Origin: Rhizomucor pusillus
Taxonomy: Eukaryota; Mucoromycota; Mucoromycetes; Mucorales; Lichtheimiaceae
Reading direction: 5' to 3'
Assembly (NCBI GenBank): GCA_900175165.2
Contig: FWWN02000631.1
Coordinates: 1-48,901 of the forward strand
Length of the DNA: 48,901 nucleotides
The translations under genes were made by a program, and so were the position numbers. The notes below the pieces were generated by a model that searched no databases, was not told where the DNA came from, and worked only from the letters and a program-made list of their open reading frames with translations. The first letter of the stretch is position 1. Each line of letters opens with the position of its first letter. Positions 12,229-23,777 of the stretch are shown here, one piece after another.

Positions 12229-12995
12229 GCTGCCTGTACATACACAATTAGCATCCAATGCAGTATAAATTCACAGATAAATTGTTGAATTCAATTCTGC
12301 CATGATCGTGTATGATCAATCTGCTATTGCAACACCTAGTATCTTTCGTTGCCTCGTACACAGGCAACCGAAAAGATTTTGAAGGTGCCGAAGTATACTT
12401 GCCATACTAAATAGGGGAGGTGCACAAATATACCCAATGATTGACTGTGCGTGAGACAAGCCGCAGTCTTTCCTCAATTGACTATATGTACTATCCTATA
12501 GTTCGGTGGGGTGACTCTCGAAGTTGATTGTCCGAGAACTTTGTGCGTCATTGAGTACAGTCGCACGTCCTAGTTGTGCGGTATCGTTATAGCCGTTACC
12601 TGCATCTTCTGCAGTGCAAATATAAGTATATTAATACACAAGAATCGTTGCTAAGAGAAGACAAAATACTCATCGCGTCGCTACATCCGTTATAGTCGGT
12701 CAAGCTGGCGTAGCCTCCAAATTCAAGAATGCTGCCCAGCAGTGGTCCAAGTCGCATGAATTCGGATATGTCTGGGAAAACCTTTTAAGGAAATGCTTAT
12801 GCGAGAGAAAAGAAAGTTCAAGGTTTGTGGGAGAGTAGGACATGCTCTTAGAAACTTGCCAACACTTGTCTTGTTCACATGGTACCAATCATATTGTATG
12901 CATATAAACTACTCACTGTTTCTAACAAGTGGGTAGACTGCTCTTCTCTTCTTTAGCCCCACCCCCTACTCTTTCCAACCCCCACTCTATTTGAC
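12229..12995. other. Spacer with a coding-like relic and the Lon promoter
   Basis: About 770 bp without an intact gene. On the plus strand at about 12637-12837 a stop-free run of some 60 codons reads like protein (contains GVASKFKNAAQQWSKSHEF and YVWENLLRKC) but has no ATG and no obvious splice partners, so it may be a relic. The final 50 bases before the Lon ATG are very pyrimidine-rich (CTTCTCTTCTTTAGCCCCAC, then a run of C and T), typical of a fungal transcription start region. Confidence 0.5.
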
Positions 12996-15900
12996 ATGTC
13001 TGGTCAGTATCCGGATGTCCTTCCTGTTGTTCCTTTGGCGAAAAAGGTGTTGCTTCCCTCTGTTGTCATCAGAGTGATATTACGCGGCCCAGAAGCCGCC
13101 ATCCTCGTACGTAAGCATTTCCAGTTCCAAGAGCACAAGCAAAGGACGCTGTACCTTGCCGGCATACCTTTCGACCCCGCGGGTAACAAAAGCGAGCATG
13201 CATCAATGCTGCAACCGTCGTCTAGCATGCCAGCTTCGCAAGAAGCACCACCTGCTCCGATGCCTTTGCCTACGGATGAAAAGGGCGAAGAAAAGAGTAA
13301 CAGCAAAACCGTCAGCAGTAAAGTCGCGCAAGTTTCAGCATTGCTACATGGTTTTGGATGTTTGGCACGGATTTTACGTGTTCAGCGGCTCGGCGACGGT
13401 GTATTCGGTGTGTTCTTCGAAGGACTAGCGCGGTTCATGGTCGAAAGCTATATCCACACCAATCAAGTATTTTCAGTTCGTGTATCATACCCAACAGCTT
13501 GGCAACTGCGTGAGAAACTATCGACTACAGAAAATGACATGATTGCGTTCAAGGCTCTAGCGCGGGAATTTGTAACCAAGATGCGCGATTTGCAGATACC
13601 CGCGAGTCTTGTCCAACAGTTGGCACATATGGTGGATACTCAACCAGTCCCCGCGATGGCTGACATGCTAGTATGCATCATTGAGACGTCGTATGAAGAA
13701 AAGTTGAGCATGCTGGCAACGTTCAGCATAAGCGAGCGCTTACAAAAGGCGTCCGAGTGGATGACCAGACAACTCCATGCAAGTTCTAATCCTGTAAAAG
13801 TTCGCTTATTTGCAAATTTGATCAGTTAACATTTTGAATTAGGTCTTGAAAATATCTGAACAGATCAGTTCGAGTGTGGAAGGCAACTTGACCAAGAAGC
13901 AACGAGAATTCTATCTACGACAGCAGGTACGAAAATATGAGTATGTATAATGGATCCTAAGCAAGTCGATGTTTACAACCTCCAAAGCTCGAAGCCATCA
14001 AAAAGGAGCTGGGGAACACATCTAGTCAAGACACGTCTGGCAAAGAAGACGAAGACGATTTGGATGCATTGAAACGTCGCATTGTTGAAGCACGCCTTCC
14101 AAACGATGCGTTAACGGTTGCACAGCGCGAGCTGAAGCGTATCCAACATTTGCAACCTGCATCTACCGAGTATGCTGTTTCTCGCAATTACCTGGAGCTG
14201 CTGGCAGAAATGCCATGGAATCGATTTACACAAGATGTATTGGATATCGCAAAAGCCAGAAAACAACTCGATAATGATCATTTCGGGTAAAATTTCTCAT
14301 ATTAAACGCCGCGAAAATGGAAAGCATGTCTCAAAGATTACTTTTGCGATGCAGTCTGGAGCATGTCAAGAAACGAATCATTGAGTATTTATCGGTCATA
14401 AAGCTCAAAGGAGATCTGAAGGCACCCATTATTTGCTTCGTCGGTCCGGTTAGTAGTAGATATACAAGTAGCTAAAAGATGGTGTGTCATGTATCTCACA
14501 AATGAATGTAGCCTGGCGTCGGTAAGACTTCGCTCGGCAAATCCATCGCCACCGCTCTGCGCCGCAAGTTCCACAGAATAAGTCTAGGCGGTGTTCGTGA
14601 CGAAGCAGATATGAGGTAAGCACATATTGCTTGTGCTTGGGATTGATCGTTCACAAATTTTGTATGATTACCCAAAAAGAGGTCATCGACGAACATATGT
14701 AGGCGCGATGCCTGGATTGATCATACAAGGTATAAGACGATGTGGTGTTAACAACCCAGTATTTCTGCTAGGTGAATGCTACTTAGAATTTTGAATACTA
14801 TTCTTCTCAAAGTATTATTCTTGGCTCAACGCTTAGACGAAGTGGATAAGCTTGCTCATTCGACTATATACGGTGACCCAGGTACTAAATATTGTTATTT
14901 GCATACTATCGAAACCATATATAACGTTTCTATCCGTGGGTAGCTGCTGCCTTGCTGGAGATCCTGGATCCAGAACAGAACAATACGTTTCATGATCATT
15001 ATCTTAACACACCATACGACCTTTCCAAAGTTCTTTTTATCGCGACTGCAAATACTCTGGAAACGATACCCGCCCCGCTTCTCGATCGCATGGAAGTCAT
15101 ACAATTGCATGGATATACATATGATCAGAAATTGCACATCGCACGAACACATCTCTTACCCAAGCAAATCAAGTATCACGGACTTATCAAGGATCAGATC
15201 GATATTTCAGATGCTACACTTTCTAAGCTGGCAGAAGAATACACCCGCGAAAGCGGCGTGCGCAATCTTGAGAGAGTCATAGCAGCCGTGGTGCGCGGTA
15301 AATGCGTCCAGCTTGCCGAACTGTTTGATGACGGTCGAGAAGGAGAATATACCCCAAAAATCACATACGGCGACGTTATGGATATGCTCGGGGTAGGTAC
15401 CATCAAATTTATTACCTGGAGCTTGGTAACATCAACTATGGATATTAGTCACCGACTTTTGAAAAAGAAGTCGCCGATCGCGAAGCAGTTCCTGGTACCG
15501 TTACAGGCTTAGCATACAGTGGCAGTGGAAACGGTGGCATATTGCTTGTGGAAACAACAAAGATGCCTGGCAAAGGCGACGTGCGCTTAACAGGTACCTC
15601 GTATAGCGACATAGCTGCCGTGCTACATAGCCGTAAGAATCTAAGCATAAACTGTCTTGGCAATTAGGTTCCTTGGGCCAAGTTATTCAAGAATCCGCGC
15701 ATATTGCACTCAGTTGGATAAAAGCGCATGCATTTGAACTTGGAATAGCTGCTCATGCGCACGAAAATATCACTCGACATACTGATATCCACATTCATTT
15801 CCCTCACGGTTCTGTACCGAAGGATGGACCGAGTGCTGGCGTTACACTTGCATGTGCTCTAACATCGCTTTTCTCTGGCCAATGTGTGCCGACAACGACC

Positions 15901-16170
15901 GCCATGACAGGGGAAATATCCTTGCGAGGTCAGGTGTTGCCGGTCGATGGCATCAAGGAGAAGATCGTGTCTGCGCATCGTGCCGGTATCCGGAAGATCA
16001 TACTACCAGTCAGGAACCGCAAGGACGTGGAATCTGATGTGCCAGACAGCATAAAGACTGACATTGAGTTCGTGTACGTCAAAGATATTTGGAGCGTACT
16101 CGAAGCTGCCGACCTTGTCCCTAAAAAAGCTAAAAGGGCTGCAACGCGTCCACTTGAAAGCCATTTGTAA
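12996..16170 (+). CDS. Peroxisomal Lon protease
   Basis: ATP-dependent serine protease for quality control in the peroxisome matrix, about 870 residues in ten exons. The N-terminal substrate-binding (LAN) domain starts [19 protein letters not shown]; there is no mitochondrial presequence. The AAA+ domain has Walker A GPPGVGKTS, interrupted by an intron after GP (donor GTTAGT near 14450), and Walker B VFLLDEVDKL, also split by an intron. [16 protein letters not shown] is typical of peroxisomal-type Lon. The protease domain shows the catalytic Ser in KDGPSAGVT and the Lys in [17 protein letters not shown]. The last three residues, Ser-His-Leu, fit the PTS1 peroxisomal signal. The ATG at 12996 follows a pyrimidine-rich leader. 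Its stop lies 35 bp from the stop of the convergent NDUFS4 gene. Confidence 0.96.
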
Positions 16171-16205
16171 CAATAAAAGGCCTGTGACTCCGTCTATCTC
16201 TTTAT
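16171..16205. promoter_or_regulatory. Shared 3'-end region of convergent Lon and NDUFS4 genes
   Basis: Only 35 bp separate two convergent stop codons. AATAAA at 16172-16177 serves the plus-strand Lon mRNA. On the minus strand the NDUFS4 stop is part of TAAATAAAG, so its poly(A) hexamer overlaps the stop codon. The two 3'UTRs must overlap unless cleavage is unusually close to the stops. Confidence 0.7.
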
Positions 16206-16918
16206 TTATTTGGTCTTGATCATTCTCAATTTGCCAGCAGAATACTTGTAGTTGTCAGCGTAGGACTTCTTGACAAATTTGGAGGTCTTGGGTTCTTGAA
16301 CAAAGTAGCTCCAGCCTGCATAGTAGACAACATTACAAATTCTGCCGATCCTTTTTTTATTCGCTATTCACTCCAATTTACCTTGTCTTTCTGCGAAACG
16401 GATGGCATCCTCCTTTGTGTTGAACTTGATTTGCAATGCTTGCTGGTAATCCGAGCTGGGAAAAAATCATGAGTTTAATCTGAAAGAATGCATATGCATA
16501 TGCTCTTCCGTACCTGGAAGCCCAACCCATCAGAGGGTTTTCCCAGCGGTTGCCGTCTTCAAGGATATCGAAGTCGATACGCCAGTGGCGGGTGCCATGT
16601 CTACCGGATTGAGTTGCAGGCTTGGAAGGGCTGAAAATGCGAACAGAGCGCTCGGTGGTCAATGCCTCTACAAAGAATCAATATTCCGAGTTGAGTCTGC
16701 CTGATTTCTCGATAAAGAGGGGCATTCGTGGCGAAATTACCAGGAGCGCCGGAGACGACATCGACAGGTACGAGAGAGGGATGTTCGGCAGAAGGGGTGA
16801 CGTCAGTGGAGGAGGAAGAAGACGAAGCGAAGCGACGAGCGACAAGAGTCGAAGCTGCAGAGTTGACGGTGACTCGGGGAGCAACAGTCGCAAGCGATTT
16901 GATTGCGAGAGTGTTCAT
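16206..16918 (-). CDS. NDUFS4: NADH:ubiquinone oxidoreductase 18-21 kDa subunit (NDUFS4)
   Basis: Accessory subunit of respiratory complex I in the matrix arm. Exon 1 (16918-16741) encodes [15 protein letters not shown] and a Ser-rich stretch, a good mitochondrial presequence with RRFASS as a probable processing region, then PVDVVSGAP. Exon 2 (16667-16514) gives [17 protein letters not shown] and [20 protein letters not shown], the hallmark of this family. Later exons give [20 protein letters not shown] and the C-terminus [20 protein letters not shown]. Splice sites are canonical and the joins keep frame. A conserved PKA-type site near the C-terminus in mammals is not obvious here. Convergent with Lon and followed on the same strand, further upstream, by another respiratory-chain gene. 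Confidence 0.95.
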
Positions 16919-17375
16919 GTTTGAGTGACAAAGAGGTCCAGGGCCCGACAGATCTCGCTTGCTCTGTTTACCTTTTGCCCGCGCGGCTTGTAAATTCTGT
17001 GAATACACTTTCAACAGTAGACACAAGATAGAACCTTTGAAGCACACCTTTACAACAATGTAGTCTACACTTTTTTCATTTATGTTTTGTCTGTAGTTTG
17101 ACTAGGATGGCATAATACCACTCTTTTGATGATAGCGCTTTATCGCGGCAAAAAGCGTTCTATTATCATGGAAGCCGCTCCTTCCTTGAACACTCCTCCC
17201 ATGTTGATCGACTAAAAATATTTATGATGAATTAACAAAACATTTATTATTAGTGGCAGTTTTATCGCTGTACTCGCCAGCTTCTATGGAATGTTCGAGG
17301 AAACGTTTGATCCTTTCGTTTTCCTACAATCGTGGCATTTTATTTTATTTTTTGTTTGGAGGTGTTGCTCGACAT
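16919..17375. other. NDUFS4 promoter and Cox6 3' spacer
   Basis: A 457-bp spacer between two minus-strand genes. It should hold the NDUFS4 promoter and the Cox6 3'UTR, which is AT-rich around 17330-17355. I see no gene, RNA or repeat here. Confidence 0.5.
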
Positions 17376-17846
17376 TTAGAGACCCAATTCTTCCTTGGTC
17401 TCAACACCCAACTCCTTTCTCAAAGGTTCCAATTCTTCAAGATACTGCTTGTACTGGCTCTCATTCTCGACCTTGGCCTTGATACCTTCAAAGATACGGA
17501 CGGCGGTGGCATAGTCGTTGACGCGACGGGAAGCCTTGAGAGCAGACTCAATCACAGAGGGAGCAGGGACAAGATCGTATGCGAAAGCGTTGTTGAGACC
17601 GCGTTGAAGTTCAAACAAATCGTCAACGTTGTCAAAGAACTTGACGTAGCGTTCGGTGAAGGCTTCGAAGCTCTCGTCTTCGTGGCCGGCAGAGTAGAAT
17701 CGCTTGCTAACAGCTACAATTCCCAAATGGTATTAATGAGACGAAATTTCGAAGCGCATCGTTTATTTACCCAAGGAGGCAGTTCTGAGAGCAACGGAGC
17801 GAGTGGCAGTGCGGGCAACGACACCAGTCAAAGCAGTACGGAGCAT
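17376..17846 (-). CDS. COX6: Cytochrome c oxidase subunit VI (COX5A family)
   Basis: Matrix-facing subunit of respiratory complex IV. Exon 1 (17846-17771) encodes MLRTALTGVVARTATRSVAL, an amphipathic Arg-rich mitochondrial presequence. The intron is 17714-17770, and exon 2 (17713-17376) gives SFEAFTERYVKFFDNVDDLFE, DLVPAPSVIESALKASRRVN and IFEGIKAKVENESQYKQYL, all conserved blocks. The total is 137 residues, a normal precursor length, ending KEELGL. The ATG at 17846 is the only one that supplies a presequence. Together with NDUFS4 on the same strand it places two nuclear respiratory-chain genes side by side; whether that is co-regulation or chance cannot be read from one window. Confidence 0.95.
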
Positions 17847-17990
17847 GATTGGGGGGTAAAGTAGCTTCTCTGTAATGTAAAAAAAAATCACCCCAGTAAC
17901 GAATGCCACCTCTTTAAAAGTGACGTCGTCACAGGAATGAAAAATTTACACAGCGATGCTGGATTTATTGAACATGGCTTCTTCTACTTA

Positions 17991-20900
17991 TTATTCCTCC
18001 TCTTCCTCATCTTCTTCTGACATATCCCTCTTTCTCTTGACGATTCCACAATCACACACTCTTTCAAGCAAGTCTGGCTCTTCCTCTAGTCGAAGTAAGG
18101 CCTTGGTTGCTGCATTCCTGCGCGCAGCTTTGATATTGTCGGCAGCACCGGTGGCTAGAGGCTTGTCATGTAAGAAAATGACACACTTTTGACTGTGAGG
18201 CCCCGTAGATGCAGTTGTATGATTTCTATAAACGTATATAAAAGGTGTGAATATACAGCGATAAAATATACGTTTGCTTCATCTCACCTTAGCATGAAAC
18301 TTTCGCATCCCATTCTCTGGAGACTTGTCGTGAACTTGTTCAATGGATGGACCTTGATAAGCTCCGGTGTAACATGCTTATCATAGAATGGGATCATCCA
18401 TCTTTCAAACATTGCCTCCACAGGATCAAGGTTGAAACCGGCATCAACAAAGACAGCGCCGAGCATACTCTCGACAACATCTGAGAGAACCTTGGGCACT
18501 GTAAGGTCTGTCCAGTATTCGCCAATAGCTTCGCCTTTATCCTTGATTTGCTGAACTTCATTGTGGAATTCTTCGATAGCTCTCACGAGACGGCCAGAGT
18601 AGTGGATGATTTGGGTGTGAAGCTCGAGTTCAATGCAAATGATACCAAGCACATGGTTGTTTACACACGAGTCCTTCAAGTCAGTGATCAAACCCGGTGA
18701 TGCTTCGGGGTATTTTGCATATAGATATCGAATCACCAGAAAATCCAGGATAGCGTCTCCCAAGAATTCGAGACGCTGATAACACGGCGCGGTGGAGTTG
18801 GGAAGACTTGCGTGAGTCATTGCTTCAACAACGAGCAAAGGCGTCTTGAACACGTAACCGGTGATCTCTTGAACTTTGAAGATACTTAGTGAACGAAGTG
18901 CCTTAATTTCCGCTCGGGCTGGCACTTTATCTTTGGATGCAAGGTAGGCGGGCAAAAAGTCACTCCAGGTTTTGACTTCGTCGAAAGGTATTTGCATCTG
19001 TATCGCGCAGTGAAGCCCACCTTCGAGACCTGAAGTCAGATATGCAGCGCCTAACGAGGCTTCAACAATATCTGCCAATGTTTTATCGGAAAGCATATGC
19101 GTTCGTGTTTCTTTGAGTGTATCAGGGGTATCTGAGGATGCAACAAAGTGATGTGGACGCCAATACCGTCTGTTGAATGTATGGCTTGTAACATATCGGA
19201 AGATCTTTAATCGCTTGGCGGCTCTGTACAGTGCACGGTTACAAATGACACGGATACGCAAGCAATGGAGTTCGCCTTCGTTTGAGAATGGAAAGTTGAT
19301 GTATAGCCGAATAGTCGCAATAAACTTTAGCAATGAATCTAAAATTGCATAACAGCGTTAAAAATGTGTTATAGTGGCAGTCAAGATTGATTTTCCTTTT
19401 CCTTACCTCCGAGGGTTTCGAGACGTTCATAGTCCATTGCCATACTTGCCGACGGACACGTGTACGCTTCAAGCATAAGGTCATCGGAAGCAGGAATATC
19501 GTAACGTACGCTAGCTTCCCGCGCTAGCAGAAAAGAGTCCACTCTAGTCATGATAGAGGGTATCAACATTGCAGATTGGAATACACTTGCGCTGACGGAG
19601 TATATCTGGCAGAATTCCGGTATCAAATATGTAGCAACTCTTCCTTTTTCCACGGGCGCTGCTGGAGTTATTGGCATCAAATAGTTCATGACTTTGTTCA
19701 CCCGCCGCACGCGAACTAATGGCTGCTTTTCATCGGTCACTTCTTTCTTGAATGTTTCCTTGTAATAATGTGCGAAGTTTTCATGTCCTTTTTCACGCAT
19801 TTTCATGTCTGTAGGTATCGGTGAAAATGGGTTCATATCGAGACAAACCGAGTGAACAAAGTAGCGTCGGAAACTGTCGGTATAGTCAACGATGATCTTA
19901 TCTCGAAGTGAAGCTTCTATGTCGGCCAGATCGATCGAAAGACTCATCGTGTTGCTGACCCTGTTGATCTCCTCCCAGTCGATATCATTCACGGTGGCTA
20001 CTTCTGCTTTTTTCGATCCATTTGTATGTACCAGCGGTGCCAAGAAGTATGGGAAATCCTTGATAGGACATTTGTACTCCTTGTTGTTTATCGCCGAACA
20101 TATAGAAAGAGTGAATTTGCTCAGCAATTCGATATCCTCCTTGTCCAGAGAAACTGCGTCCGTGAAAGGATGCACGCGTATATTGAAAGGTTTGCCTCTA
20201 AAGTACAGCTGGAACTGTGGTAGCTTCAGAAATTCTTTCCAAGTAAGGAACGCCATTTGTCGGACAGGTATGCCGTCAAAGGCACCTTCGGAAAGGTCGA
20301 CATCGATGACATTGAACCAAACATTATGGGGGCCTGGGCCGATATCTTCATCTTCTTGCTGATCTTGTTCGTTCACTCCGTCTTTTTCTTCCTCCATGGC
20401 TGCCGTCTGTACATTATTTTTGATTTCATTTGTCTCGTTCTCTCCTGCATTAACTCTTTGTCTGTTATTTTCGTGCTGCACCTGGTTCGACTCGACTTTG
20501 GGTATGAATTGCAAGTACATCAGATCGTCTCTAGGCTTCTCAGAAACGGCATCCACATCGTTAATTTTCCCATCCGCATTTTTATTCTCTACGTCCGTGT
20601 CGTCGTTGATCGTTTTGGTGACTTGAAGGTTGGCGATCGTTTCCATTGCATCTTGAGGTCCGGTTTCCGTTCCAACCGGGGGTTTGAGAACCCCTTCTAC
20701 CGTCACGCCGTTCCCTGGATGTTCTTTGTTTTCCAACTTTTGATCTGGTACTGTAGTTATCGCCGCTTCGTCTTTTTCTAATTCTTCTTCAGGCTCCTTT
20801 TCTTCTTCTCGTTCCCAGAAACGAGGCGTTCTCTTTTCGTAGATAAATCTACGCCGTCTACTACCGATAATCTGCCCATTCTCATCCACTTGCGGGGCCA

Positions 20901-23540
20901 TTTCGCCTAACATTTCTCGCTTTGGATTATTTGGAAGCAAATGATCGTTGAATGCACCAACTCTGTGCAATTTTTCACATATATCCAAAGCAGCAAGTCG
21001 CTTAGCTCTGTTCTTCGAGCGTGTAGTGGTGGATGTGGCTTCCCGAATAGCTGCATTGCTCGGGAGGCGAACGGTACAGGTATAGCCTTCTGCAACAGGA
21101 GTCAGCTCAAACACTGGTTGTAGAATACAGAAACTATCGGACGGCAATGATCCACAGTATCGGTGCACAAGCGCGACTGCAGAGTGCATTGTAATGACGG
21201 CACCTGTGGAGGGAATCATGTAAATACGCTCAGCAAAGTCATCTTCGTCGTCCAAGTCACTGTCCAGGTAGTCGTCTGTGTCGTTGTCATAAAGGTTATT
21301 TGCAAACTTGAGTGCCATGTTACGATCCTCCGGCATAGTTCGGCAAAATTCGCGCAAATCTCGTTCTATGCCTCGAAACTCTGAAAGTTTGTTGGCCTGT
21401 GTTGTATTGCTCTCTTCAACGAGAATTATATATTTGGAATTAGGCATGCGAGCACGGCCTCGTGATTGGATGTAACCAATCAAGGTGTTGAAAAAATCAA
21501 ATCTGGTAGTGGGCAACAATCAGAAAGTCGTGATCCAAATATGGTAAAAAATTTAGGAGTCAATTTACCTTATGACAACATTGCAAGGTTGGATATCTAA
21601 GCCTTCTTCGGCTACATTTGTGGCGATCATCAGGTTGAGTTCGGCGTCTCGAAATCGCTGAATCACTCTATTTTGTTCTTTAAATCGCATCTGGACATCG
21701 CCGTCATCAGTGGAACCATGACCGATCAAAATGCTGCTTTTGATCTTATCCTGAAATGGTGTGTACGCTTGGATAAGGTTATTGAGAGCCACTGCAGTAT
21801 GTCGCCGCTCCACAAAAACAATGCCACAGAAATTGGGCTGGCCGGCATAAACAGACAATATACGCATAAGTTGTGTCACCTTATGAGTGAATAGCTTTTC
21901 ATCTCTAAAATTGGGAAATCCGGGGTTCGTTATTATCGATAATTCATATGCCTCTTTAAGTGCACGGTCTTCATCCATCAATCGGTCCTTTGCCAAGTCC
22001 TCTGTGTCAATCTTGACACGGTTATCCATTTCCTCTAGCAAATATTTCCACAGGCGATCGCAACACCAGGGACCGAGATGATACAGAATATTATTCGTCA
22101 CATCAAAGCATCGTTTATATCGCTCGATCGTGCCTATCTTTTCACGGATCTTCTTCGTCAATGGTGTCTCCTGGTATTCCGGACTGGGTCTGTATTCCAT
22201 AGAAATTTCTCCAGGTTTGTTGACACTCTTTAGTAGTTGATCAAGGTTGGTAGCAGTGTAGACTTTGGCATCAAGGTTCTTCTCCAATTGGCTACAGAAA
22301 TTAGTGTAAGGGATGTAAATTTTAACGTACCATTGGTTCTATAATTGAACTTACAACACACTGTATTGAACATCTGTCTTGCCGTGCATTGGGGATGCAG
22401 TCATACCAAACACTTTGGGTCGGTCCGCAACAGGACAGCGATCATAAAATTCTCGCATAATCAGGTTGTAAGGATGTCTCTTTGTACAGTGATGGCATTC
22501 ATCAAAGATAAGCAGGTTGACCTGAAAATAGGTACAAGTATATAAAATAAATAATCATCTTCATCCTCCAAAGTCTGCTGCGTAGCATGCATACTTCATC
22601 CATGTGTATAAAACCGTGTCGCAATGTGTCGAGGAAAATCTGTGCTGTCATGACGCATACATCGCTTTCCTCAAAAATGATGCGCCATTTCTTTTCAGAC
22701 CAGTTATCCACATCCATCTGACCACACATTTGTTGTACGACAGCATCGCAATTTGCTGAGATGACAGACGCTTGCTGGAATACCAAAGGTACTCGATCGA
22801 CAAGAAAGAAAGTAAGTTTAGCCTGAACAAAGAAAAGGGGAACACCAAATCAGGAACGGAATGACCATTGTAGATACATCTGGGTCAATTAACAGACCTT
22901 CCGTCGAGTAAGTCGTTCTTCCCGCTCCTTATTGAACATATATTTGATTAACATGACGGCGATAAGTGTTTTACCACTGCCGGTATCGAGGACAGCAATA
23001 ACATTCTCATCTATGGCTTTTTGGTACAGCTCGTACTGATATTCTCGAGGTTGCAACATTGGCTTTGCTTCAGGAACCTCGTCAAAGTCGTCCAAAAGTT
23101 CGTTGTCACGTTCGTCTTTAATGTCATATTGCTCTTCAAACATGTACTGATCCGCAATCTTGCTCTTGTCGTCAGGAGTGCAATTCAAGAATTCTGGATC
23201 GATATACTTGAAAAGCCGTGTTGGATCTCCCTCATTCATTGTATTTTCGATCTTTTTCGGGAGGACACCGCCCGGTTCAACCGGTAGCACAGTCTCTGTT
23301 TCCACGAGCTGTACCATTGCTGTCAAGAGACTGAACGGCTGTGGATCGCCGGTTGCCAAAGGTGGAAGAACGAAGGATTGCGGAGCCTCACTTTCACATT
23401 TGCAGGATTAATCAATGCGACTCTAATTTCTTGACCATCTGCAGCTAGAGTAAACTTGGCGACCGATTATTCAATATGTATGACTATTTACCGATGCTGT
23501 TATTAACATTATCCAGAGTATCTATGCAAGTCTTTGCCAT
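17991..23540 (-). CDS. DCL: Dicer-like ribonuclease III
   Basis: Cuts double-stranded RNA into small RNAs for RNA interference. About 1,650 residues. The start [15 protein letters not shown] at 23540 is followed by two short exons, then the helicase: motif [12 protein letters not shown], motif [15 protein letters not shown] and motif [10 protein letters not shown]. Next come the Dicer dimerisation domain ([16 protein letters not shown]), a long acidic linker (about 20240-20850), the PAZ region, RNase IIIa ([25 protein letters not shown]), RNase IIIb ([28 protein letters not shown]) and a short C-terminal dsRNA-binding segment ([11 protein letters not shown]). The acidic catalytic residues of both RNase III domains are present, so the enzyme looks active. 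It ends in an acidic tail. It diverges from the Yrb30-like gene across 237 bp. Mucor has two Dicers; I cannot tell which one this matches. Confidence 0.96.
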
Positions 23541-23777
23541 GTTCCACCAAAGACTATGCCAGAGTTATTTGTTAATAGTTGGAGTTGTCTTCAAAACATA
23601 AGGTTTGGGAATATAGTAAAGTCATTTCACAATTGTAATCATATTTTCTCTTGATGAAAACTTGAAATGAAACTATAGGAGCTCGTAACTGAAGGCTGTG
23701 CTGCGGCGCGATGTTGCTTATTACTGGCACAACGCACCAAAATTGGCAGCTCATCTTTCTCCGTTGTGGACCTTGCA
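23541..23777. promoter_or_regulatory. Bidirectional promoter, Dicer and Yrb30-like gene
   Basis: The two start codons are 237 bp apart and point away from each other, so the promoters share this stretch. No TATA box or repeated operator-like motif stands out. The layout makes co-expression possible but does not show it. Confidence 0.6.

Noticed and set aside
17253..17864. 203-codon plus-strand frame
   Set aside because: Antisense of COX6, which has clear family motifs and splice sites on the minus strand.
20257..20781. 174-codon plus-strand frame with hydrophobic runs
   Set aside because: Antisense of the acidic linker of Dicer; the hydrophobicity is the mirror of Glu/Asp codons.
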